A stretch of DNA of 45,188 nt. Origin: DATGFK01 sp040007395 (lineage in GTDB: Bacteria; Chloroflexota; Anaerolineae; Aggregatilineales; UBA2796). Below, one piece after another: positions 25,177-31,600 of this stretch. The translations under genes were made by a program, and so were the position numbers. Where the stretch lies: contig JBDTVG010000171.1 of NCBI GenBank assembly GCA_040007395.1, forward strand, positions 1 to 45,188, given 5' to 3'. The notes under the pieces were generated by a model. That model was not told the DNA's origin, did not search any database, and worked only from the letters and a program-made list of their open reading frames with translations. How positions within the stretch are numbered: the stretch's first letter is position 1; each line of letters starts with the position of its first letter.

Positions 25177-25845
25177 TTAGAAGGTCTTGCCTTCCTGATA
25201 TTTGAGACGTTCAATCGGGTCAAGATAGCGCTGCTGGTCGGCATCACGTTCGTCAGCGGCCCGCTGCATAAAGGTCGAGATCTCGTTGCTCAACGCTGAT
25301 GGTTTAGGCACAATAAAAATAAAGCCGATATTCCGTGTGCTGAACAGAAATTGGGTAAAGGCTTTACGCAACTGGCTTTCCGGTAGGGGAAAACTGCTCA
25401 GGACAAGTTCGACGGCTGGCTCTGCCAATAGCGGTTTGATCAACTTTTGTTCACGCTCTTTCTTGATCGATTTGATGTCGAAGACACGTCCCACCTGTAC
25501 GGGCTGCACTGAATTAATACGCTGGTAGGAGACATAGACCCGTTGAAACATCGTGCTGATCAAGATGTAGTCCGGTAAGCACTGGACAAAGGCTCGCCGT
25601 TCGGCAAGCACTGCGCCAATATACAGCACCAACCCAACTAAGATCGACGCGCCTCCGATAATGGCTAGCTGCTGATAGTTCAGGAATGCAGTCTGAAAGC
25701 GCAACTGCGGCACAAAGGTGGGTAGCAGCGCCACAATGCCCATGACGACGAGGAGTACTCCCGGTGGTCTGTAGCGGCGAGCCATGAACCGATAGAGAAT
25801 AAAATTATGTTTATTGCCAGTTTTTTCGCGTTTATCGTTTGCCAT
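25177..25845 (-). CDS. Membrane protein with PH-like domain, function unknown
   Basis: 222 residues from ATG 25845, chosen over the ATG at 25869 because AAAGGA stands about 9 nt upstream. Two membrane helices follow a basic N-terminus (GVLLVVMGIVALLPTFV and LAIIGGASILVGLVLYIGAVL). The cytoplasmic remainder (YILISTMFQRVYVSYQRINSVQPVQVGRVFD) resembles the bacterial PH-like domains of YdbS/YdbT-type proteins, and the C-terminus is charged. The PH-like call rests on general pattern only. Divergent from the GntR regulator gene across a 138-bp gap. A possible minus-strand promoter is TTGCAT (25902-25897), 17 nt, TACAGT (25879-25874). Confidence 0.65.
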   Translation of the reverse strand: MANDKREKTGNKHNFILYRFMARRYRPPGVLLVVMGIVALLPTFVPQLRFQTAFLNYQQLAIIGGASILVGLVLYIGAVLAERRAFVQCLPDYILISTMFQRVYVSYQRINSVQPVQVGRVFDIKSIKKEREQKLIKPLLAEPAVELVLSSFPLPESQLRKAFTQFLFSTRNIGFIFIVPKPSALSNEISTFMQRAADERDADQQRYLDPIERLKYQEGKTF

Positions 25846-25946
25846 TGAGATAAGTCCTTTCCTATGCACTCACACTGTACAACGGTGTATCGTCTGATGC
25901 AAGCAGACAAAACGACATCGGCTACGGCGTTGGGCCGTTTGTAACC

Positions 25947-25975
25947 TTGACAATCGTGGAGGCATTTTCTATCAT
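25947..25975 (+). promoter_or_regulatory. Sigma70-type promoter of GntR/QTMAN-like operon
   Basis: Consensus TTGACA (25947-25952), a 17-nt spacer and TATCAT (25970-25975). The expected transcript start, around 25982, is almost at the first possible TTG start of the regulator gene (25984), so translation either begins leaderless there or at one of the TTG codons at 26011, 26020 or 26026. Confidence 0.75.
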
Positions 25976-25983
25976 TCGGAAAA

Positions 25984-26733
25984 TTGTACATAATACTAAC
26001 AAAATATCTATTGAATACTTTGCCGTTGAACGACCATAAACAGTTACACAATGTCGTTATAGACCGCTTGCGCGATAAGATTGTGCGTGGGGAACTGCGG
26101 GCAGGTGAATGGCTGCGGCAAGAACGGCTAGCCCGCGAACTTGGGGTGAGTCACACACCGATCCGCGAAGCACTTAAGCAACTTGAAATCGAGGGGTTGG
26201 TTGAGCATGTACCCTATCGCGGTGCACGGGTCGTTGAGTTTTCGATTGACGATGTGGTTGATATTTATACCATGCGGAGTGTACTCGAAGGGTTGGCAGC
26301 AGCGGCAGCGGCAATTCATATGACCGATGCAGAACTTAGCGAAGTACGCCGACTGCATTTGGCAATGGTCGCTATTGAAAATCCTGCCGAACAATTGCAG
26401 GCCGTTCGCGATCTCAACCGACAGTTTCATCGCATGATCATTCAGGGATCACGGCGTACCCACCTCATCCGCACACTGGAACAGCTTTGGACGTGGTTTC
26501 CGACCATGCTCTGGAGCCAGTTCGCGCTGGTCGCCGATGCCTCGACTCCGGAACGGGCTTGGGCCGACAATCGCGATCACGAACAACTTGTCGAAGCGCT
26601 GGAAACGCATAACTCACAAGATGCCGAAGCATTGATGAGGCGGCATATCGAGCAATCTCAGCAAGCGCTGCTGCGCCATTTGCAGACTATTCTCAAGGCC
26701 GCTTCAGAACCCTCCTCAGAACCCTCTGTATAA
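25984..26733 (+). CDS. GntR-family transcriptional regulator, FadR/FCD subfamily
   Basis: Up to 249 residues. The winged helix is at about 20-90 (VVIDRLRDKIVRGELRAGEWLRQERLARELGVSHTPIREALKQLEIEGLVEHVPYRGARV), classic GntR. The all-helical FCD effector domain follows (about 95-235) with the metal-ligand pattern D and H in DLNRQFHRMI, H in DHEQLVEAL and H in RRHIEQS. Such regulators usually bind a carboxylic-acid ligand; which one is unknown. The start is unresolved: the first TTG (25984) would be nearly leaderless, and TTG 26026 begins NDHKQLHNVV at the usual distance before the HTH. The next gene begins 12 nt downstream, so the regulator may control its own operon. Confidence 0.92.
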   Translation: MYIILTKYLLNTLPLNDHKQLHNVVIDRLRDKIVRGELRAGEWLRQERLARELGVSHTPIREALKQLEIEGLVEHVPYRGARVVEFSIDDVVDIYTMRSVLEGLAAAAAAIHMTDAELSEVRRLHLAMVAIENPAEQLQAVRDLNRQFHRMIIQGSRRTHLIRTLEQLWTWFPTMLWSQFALVADASTPERAWADNRDHEQLVEALETHNSQDAEALMRRHIEQSQQALLRHLQTILKAASEPSSEPSV

Positions 26734-26745
26734 TCCTAGAGCAAC

Positions 26746-27846
26746 ATGGCCTCTTTTTTGTTCGTAGAGCCTTACGACACTGGGTCACATGCCGCTTGGA
26801 TGCGCGGCTATCAGCGTTACAGTGATCACCAGATCGCAATCCTGAGTTTGCCGGGGCAGTGGTGGCAGTGGCGGATGCACGGCGGTGCAGTAACGTTAGC
26901 CCGCCAATTTATGGAGTCTACCTTTACCCCCGATTTGATCGTCGCCTCAGATATGCTCGACCTGACTACGTTTCTGGCGCTGACTCGCCCCCGCACAGCG
27001 CATCTTCCCATCGCGGTCTATTTTCACGAAAACCAATTGACCTATCCGACGGGTCCGCGACAGAAACGCGATCTGCATCTAGGGTTTATCAACTATGCCA
27101 GCGCGTTAGCCGCCGATACCGTCTTTTTCAACAGCAATTTTCATCGTGCCGCATTTCTGGATGAACTACCCCGGTTGCTCAAACATTATCCTGACTACAA
27201 CGAACTGCCGACGATTGACGCGATACGCCACAAATCGGCGGTGCTGCCCCTCGGTCTAGATTTACGTCGCTTCGACTCGTTTGGCTCAAAAGCTGCCCCT
27301 CAGGAACCTGTGATCCTGTGGAATCATCGTTGGGAATACGACAAAAATCCCGTCGCATTTTTCAATGCGCTATACGAATTGATGGTACAAGGACTTGAAT
27401 TTAAGGTTATCGTTGCGGGTGAGAACCCGCGCCAGCACGCCGAGGAATTCGAGCAAGCCCGCCAACGGCTAGGAGATCGGCTGCTGCACTATGGATATGT
27501 GCAGAACTTTGAGGAGTATGCACGGCTGCTATGGCAGGCCACTCATGTGGTAAGCTGTGCCTATCAGGACTTTTTCGGGGTCAGCATGTGCGAGGCGATT
27601 TACTGCGGTTGTCTGCCGATTATGCCGCGCCGACTCAACTATCCCGATCTGATCCCGCCGCAGTACCACGATCTATGCCTCTATAATGAGGGAGAAGTCG
27701 CCGCCGCGCTGCAACGCACGCTCCATATCGCCGCGCCCGACTCACTACGTGATCATGTAACGGCCTTCGATTGGGGTGCGTTAGCTCCGCACTACGATTC
27801 TGTGTTAGACGCAGTTATCGAGAATTATCATTCAGTCACGGGGTGA
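26746..27846 (+). CDS. tRNA-queuosine alpha-mannosyltransferase-like (QTMAN/GTDC1, DUF3524) glycosyltransferase
   Basis: 366 residues. The N-terminus FLFVEPYDTGSHAAWMRGYQ, the LPGQWWQWRMHGGA loop (about 38-50), the FHENQLTYP motif near 96-104 and the C-terminal FFGVSMCEAIYCGCLPIMPRRLNYPDLIP are those of the DUF3524/GTDC1 family of GT-B enzymes. The vertebrate member QTMAN adds mannose to queuosine-34 of tRNA-Asp; the bacterial members are less studied, so the substrate here is inferred from family. No queuosine synthesis gene (tgt, queA) is in the window. It follows the GntR gene by 12 nt and is likely cotranscribed. Complete and of normal length. Confidence 0.85.
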   Translation: MASFLFVEPYDTGSHAAWMRGYQRYSDHQIAILSLPGQWWQWRMHGGAVTLARQFMESTFTPDLIVASDMLDLTTFLALTRPRTAHLPIAVYFHENQLTYPTGPRQKRDLHLGFINYASALAADTVFFNSNFHRAAFLDELPRLLKHYPDYNELPTIDAIRHKSAVLPLGLDLRRFDSFGSKAAPQEPVILWNHRWEYDKNPVAFFNALYELMVQGLEFKVIVAGENPRQHAEEFEQARQRLGDRLLHYGYVQNFEEYARLLWQATHVVSCAYQDFFGVSMCEAIYCGCLPIMPRRLNYPDLIPPQYHDLCLYNEGEVAAALQRTLHIAAPDSLRDHVTAFDWGALAPHYDSVLDAVIENYHSVTG

Positions 27847-27885
27847 TATTGACCTCACCGCGTCGTCTTAATTGACCAGCGCATT

Positions 27886-28380
27886 TCAGATCAGCTTAAC
27901 CCGCTTCCGTGAATAGGGCCAGTACAAGATGAATGCGATACTCATGAGGCCAATCAGGATAAGTAACGCAGCGTTTGCCCCCGCAGCAGCGAGTAGTTGC
28001 GTGTGGAGTTCACTGGAGAATGCCCTACCGAGAAAGAATATCGCAAACCCTAGACTCAATCCGAACGCACCCGACATCAGTTCGCGGAGCCAATTGAAGA
28101 TCATGGGAATCAACATGCTTACCCCAACCGTAATCAAGGTTGCAGCAATCAAGAATTGTGTCAGTGCTACATATCCCACCGAAGGGGAAACAGGAATTGA
28201 AATTCCATCGAGGCTCCATAGGGAACGATCCAAGATAAACTGCAACCGAACAGGATCATAACTGGGCAACACCTGCACGGGAACCAAAGTAAGGATGATA
28301 AGTCCAACAATAATTAGTCCCAGCCCTATCCCGATCAGACGTTGTGCAAAAAAAACGGTGGGCAAGCCATCCAATGGCAA
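27886..28380 (-). CDS. 3' part of frameshifted MFS gene
   Basis: This frame (164 codons with a fortuitous TTG start at 28380) contains the last four or so membrane helices of an MFS transporter, from FAQRLIGIGLGLIIVGLIILTLVP to the basic end YSRKRVKLI. Its first 11 codons are out of frame with the gene; the true continuation begins at AQRL. Joined to the upstream part at the T8 run, the product is about 431 residues, a normal MFS size. Expression as a separate protein is unlikely unless by reinitiation. Confidence 0.7.
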   Translation of the reverse strand: MPLDGLPTVFFAQRLIGIGLGLIIVGLIILTLVPVQVLPSYDPVRLQFILDRSLWSLDGISIPVSPSVGYVALTQFLIAATLITVGVSMLIPMIFNWLRELMSGAFGLSLGFAIFFLGRAFSSELHTQLLAAAGANAALLILIGLMSIAFILYWPYSRKRVKLI

Positions 28381-29182
28381 AGAACTGAACTACGAAAGCA
28401 ACAAGCCCAGCAAATATACCTTCAATACTTGTCCATTCCCCAATTTGTGAAACGCGAATAGCTTGGAAAATGATGCCCAAACGATCAGATACGATTTGGA
28501 TGAATAATAGGAAGAACAACGCGGAGATAATGGGCTTCCAATGCCATGAAAGCTGAAGCTCAGGTTTTGGTATATCATGCCAGCGGAAAAGCAGGAAAAG
28601 AATAAATACAGGGCAAATCAGGGCAATCGCGAAAATGCTCAGCTTAAATCCGAAACTAGCCAACAGCCATCCGAAACTAAATTCAACCGCGCCTCCTAAT
28701 GTCACATATAGTGCAATTAACTTCCCTATCAACCCTATTTGCGATTCAATTGAAGCCGTACTCAACGCAACATCAAACATCACGGGAATCATAAGTAGAA
28801 GCACTACCAACATTATGTTACTTAATATCCAAGTTCCCAGTTCTACCTGTGCAGTCATGGGGAGAAACTGTACGAGCAAAACAATAAATACAAAGATCTG
28901 GCAGGTTATCAGAAAACGTCTGCTGCCCCAGCGGTCAGACCAACGGCAGACAAGAGGTACAATCACTAAACGCGCGAAAAAGAGACCCCACAACAGGGGA
29001 GTAATCGACGGGGAATTGACAAGAAAAGGGCGAAGACGAAGTTGCAGGCCCATGCCGATCATTGTTTCCTCAACCATGCACAGAAAAATAATCAGAAATG
29101 CCTTGAGGATTGGGATATGTTTGAGGACTTTTATCGCTGGAAGGTCGGGCAATACTTCTTCACTGTGAACAAGCTGAGCCAT
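28256..29182 (-). CDS. MFS transporter, 5' part, interrupted by a T8 frameshift
   Basis: 308 codons encode about eight membrane helices with MFS features (CRWSDRWGSRRFLI, the loop 2-3 motif). The last about 30 residues (CTTSDRDRAGTNYCW...) are hydrophilic and unlike a transporter. On the minus strand the sequence at 28355-28348 is eight T; with seven T the frame continues HRFFAQRLIGIGLG into the next ORF. The gene is therefore either mutated, phase variable, expressed by slippage on the T8 run, or a sequencing error. Substrate unknown. Located just downstream of the kinase/FHA/STAND run, same strand. Confidence 0.75.
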   Translation of the reverse strand: MAQLVHSEEVLPDLPAIKVLKHIPILKAFLIIFLCMVEETMIGMGLQLRLRPFLVNSPSITPLLWGLFFARLVIVPLVCRWSDRWGSRRFLITCQIFVFIVLLVQFLPMTAQVELGTWILSNIMLVVLLLMIPVMFDVALSTASIESQIGLIGKLIALYVTLGGAVEFSFGWLLASFGFKLSIFAIALICPVFILFLLFRWHDIPKPELQLSWHWKPIISALFFLLFIQIVSDRLGIIFQAIRVSQIGEWTSIEGIFAGLVAFVVQFFAIGWLAHRFFCTTSDRDRAGTNYCWTYHPYFGSRAGVAQL

Positions 29183-29264
29183 TTAGATCACACATTCTCT
29201 ATGGGGTAGGGTAAAGTTTACACAACAGCATCCTATCGGGTGTCTGGTTATGTAGCATGAGATT

Positions 29265-31181
29265 TTAATTGAGGTCGGTAGTCACTTCCGTGATGTCGCC
29301 GCGTGAACCTGTCCGGTTACGCATCCGTGCTGCGTCCATCGCTAGCGCAGAGGCCAAAAACGACAGTCGCCGTGCCACAAGAGGCCGATTGCTCCAACCA
29401 ATGACACGCAGCGCACATAACGCTAATGCTACCTGATATTCAATCCAGTGGTTGTCTGTGGCAAGCAGTTCGCTCACAATACCGCGAATCTCGACTATCG
29501 GGCTAAAGGCATGTGCTAACGGACTGCGATCTAATTCCGGCAGCGCGTTGGTGCGATTCAAGTGATCGAGCAACTTGATTGCCGACCAAATCTCCTCCCA
29601 ACTTTGCCCTATCGAGAGCCGTACATGATCGATGAGCAGGCTCATCTCTAGCATCGCCCAGTCATAGAGGGTATGACCATCGCGAGTCCACTCGAAGTCG
29701 ATCAGCCACGCATCACCGCCGGGGCCGATCAACACATTATCCATATACAGGTCGCCGTGAATGGTTGAAAGTGTGCCTGAAATCCGCAGATCGAGGATAT
29801 AGGCATAACGTCGCAGCGGGTTCGGCAGCTTCTCCCCAGTCAGATTGGTGTACGGCAAATGGTCGTCCAGAATATTGAAGTTCGGATCAAGTGCCTGCAC
29901 CTGTTCCTGCAACAAATCATCGCGGGTATACAGCACCCGCCCGCTAATCTTGCGGATCAATTCGCCGCGAAAATACGATTTCTCGCGCAGATCCATACCG
30001 CGTATCTCGATCTGGCTGGAACGGTTGATCGATTCTGGCGCTGCGCCTGCGGCTACTTGCAGCGTGCCTGATGTTCGCTTGGCTTTTTGCACCGTAAAGT
30101 TTTCCAGTTCGACCATATCGCCGGGATGCAAAGCGCTTGTGCGGCTCCAATCTTCTAACGGACGCAGCACGCGCCCGACCACCGACTGCGTATCGCCGGG
30201 GTCGATCTGTACAATCAAGGCAGGTGGTAGCAAAAACTCATATTCCTGCCATGCGGCAAAGCGATAAGGTTGTGCCTGCCCCCACCATGCCTCGCGAAAC
30301 CCGTTGTAGAGTGCCTCACGCAAAAACAGCGCGACAGATTCGGAATCGTGGTTCTCGGCATATTCGCGCAAATTCACGGGGAGATCTTCGCCGCGCAATC
30401 GTACAAAGGTGTATTTGATCCCGCCCAATGGCGATTTTTCGGGCAGCGTTGGCTCAGATTCCATGCGGGCTGTCGTGGGCGGCAGGGTGTCCTTCACATA
30501 GCTGTCGTAGCGCTTCTTCTCCCACAAGATCGACTGGCGATCCGCCATCTTGACGACCACAGGCGCATCGGAGCGTCCATCGGCATGTACGGGGCGTACC
30601 AAGACTACCGTTGTCCCGCTGTAGCCCCCGTGAAAAATATGCTCAATTTTGATCTCGTCATAGCGCTGGAACATCTGTTGTAACACGAGACGCTCATCAT
30701 CGGAGAGGCTTTCGCCGCCGTTGATCGGCGGTACGGGAGTCTGGGTGCGTACCTTACCTGACCAATCGCGCACCATTTCGCGCAGGGTATCAATAGCAAC
30801 CCCTGATTCGCGTAAAACGCGCACAGGGATGCTGGCTCCTTCGTCTAAAATAGCGAGCAGCAGCGCTCGTTCGTCGGGGCGCACCTCGCTGTTGATCAGG
30901 ATTTGGGCGCGATTGAGTACGGTTGTCGCACGCGGCGTATTCCGATAACCGGGCCAGTAACGGCGATCATCACCGCGTCCGGCAAGTTCGCGAGTGGCAT
31001 AACGCAAATAACGTCCTGACTGCCCGATCTGCTCGAATATATCGGCTGTCAATCCGCCTTCCAATTTGGTCAGCGCGATGAACAGATGCTCAACACCCAC
31101 GTAAAAGTGCTGCATTTTGGCAGATTCAACACGGGCAATACCTTCAATGTCACGCAGGGAGATACTGGTTACGCTTTCCAA
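29265..31181 (-). CDS. Clp N-domain fused to APH/Hanks-fold kinase-like phosphotransferase
   Basis: 638 residues from TTG 31181, chosen because AAGGA lies 8 nt upstream and the frame then starts 4 nt after the FHA stop; a longer frame from 31292 would overlap the FHA gene by 107 nt. Residues 1-143 are a Clp repeat (Clp_N) domain: SAKMQHFYVGVEHLFIALTK, a second half with RPDERALLLAILDEG. Residues about 165-600 are an aminoglycoside-phosphotransferase-like kinase: glycine-rich HGGYSGTTVVLV (184-195), Lys211 in VVVKMA, catalytic HGDLYMDN (475-482) and metal-binding DFEW (495-498). The gap between Lys211 and HGD is about 264 residues, far longer than usual, and includes a beta-rich insertion (about 330-415) with an OB-like look (GDMVELENFTVQKA). 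All key kinase residues are kept. It resembles the TCAD9 'ternary complex associated' kinases as I recall them. Substrate unknown. Confidence 0.8.
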   Translation of the reverse strand: MESVTSISLRDIEGIARVESAKMQHFYVGVEHLFIALTKLEGGLTADIFEQIGQSGRYLRYATRELAGRGDDRRYWPGYRNTPRATTVLNRAQILINSEVRPDERALLLAILDEGASIPVRVLRESGVAIDTLREMVRDWSGKVRTQTPVPPINGGESLSDDERLVLQQMFQRYDEIKIEHIFHGGYSGTTVVLVRPVHADGRSDAPVVVKMADRQSILWEKKRYDSYVKDTLPPTTARMESEPTLPEKSPLGGIKYTFVRLRGEDLPVNLREYAENHDSESVALFLREALYNGFREAWWGQAQPYRFAAWQEYEFLLPPALIVQIDPGDTQSVVGRVLRPLEDWSRTSALHPGDMVELENFTVQKAKRTSGTLQVAAGAAPESINRSSQIEIRGMDLREKSYFRGELIRKISGRVLYTRDDLLQEQVQALDPNFNILDDHLPYTNLTGEKLPNPLRRYAYILDLRISGTLSTIHGDLYMDNVLIGPGGDAWLIDFEWTRDGHTLYDWAMLEMSLLIDHVRLSIGQSWEEIWSAIKLLDHLNRTNALPELDRSPLAHAFSPIVEIRGIVSELLATDNHWIEYQVALALCALRVIGWSNRPLVARRLSFLASALAMDAARMRNRTGSRGDITEVTTDLN

Positions 31182-31185
31182 AGGC

Positions 31186-31518
31186 TTAATCCTTATCACT
31201 GTCGGGCGAAAGCCGCAGCCAAGTTCGCCCAACGCGAAACATTTGCCCCGGCTCCAGCGGTGTAATGCTGTCGATCTTCTGTTTGCCGACATAGGTTCCG
31301 TTGCGACTGCCCATATCCTGTACCGACCATTGGCCTTCCTTGAAGGTCAAGCGGGCGTGCTGCCGCGATACCTGACTGTCATAGGGCAAGATCACGTCGC
31401 AGTCCTCACGTCGCCCGATGATGTAAGCATCACCCTGTTTGGGGGCAACCCTGTCAAGCACCGAGCCATCGTCGGGACCACTCATAACCGTCAGTTCGAT
31501 TGGGATTACTTCAGCCAT
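31186..31518 (-). CDS. FHA-domain protein
   Basis: 110 residues, essentially a single forkhead-associated domain. The phosphothreonine-binding residues are present: GRR at YIIGRREDCDVILP, SRQHARL and RNGTYV. There is no signal peptide or membrane helix, so it acts in the cytoplasm as a phosphopeptide adaptor. It sits 4 nt upstream of the Clp_N-kinase gene and 82 nt downstream of the STAND ATPase gene on the same strand, so the three are probably one operon. The obvious inference is that the kinase, or the large Hanks kinase elsewhere in the window, creates the phospho-site it reads. Confidence 0.92.
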   Translation of the reverse strand: MAEVIPIELTVMSGPDDGSVLDRVAPKQGDAYIIGRREDCDVILPYDSQVSRQHARLTFKEGQWSVQDMGSRNGTYVGKQKIDSITPLEPGQMFRVGRTWLRLSPDSDKD

Positions 31519-31600
31519 TTTTCAGTCGATTTTCTGTGTCGATGATGTAAAAAGGATTAGCACCATTCTAGCTAAGTATAGTCGTCCTAATGCCATAACG

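Noticed and set aside
28635..29168. Plus-strand 177-codon ORF opposite the MFS gene
   Set aside because: Antisense of hydrophobic helices; gives a low-complexity N/S/T/R-rich product.
30270..30683. Plus-strand ORF opposite the Clp_N-kinase gene
   Set aside because: Shadow frame; the minus strand carries all kinase motifs.
31182..31292. Upstream extension of the Clp_N-kinase protein to ATG 31292
   Set aside because: Would overlap the FHA gene by 107 nt and adds a basic non-family segment; TTG 31181 has a well-spaced AAGGA.
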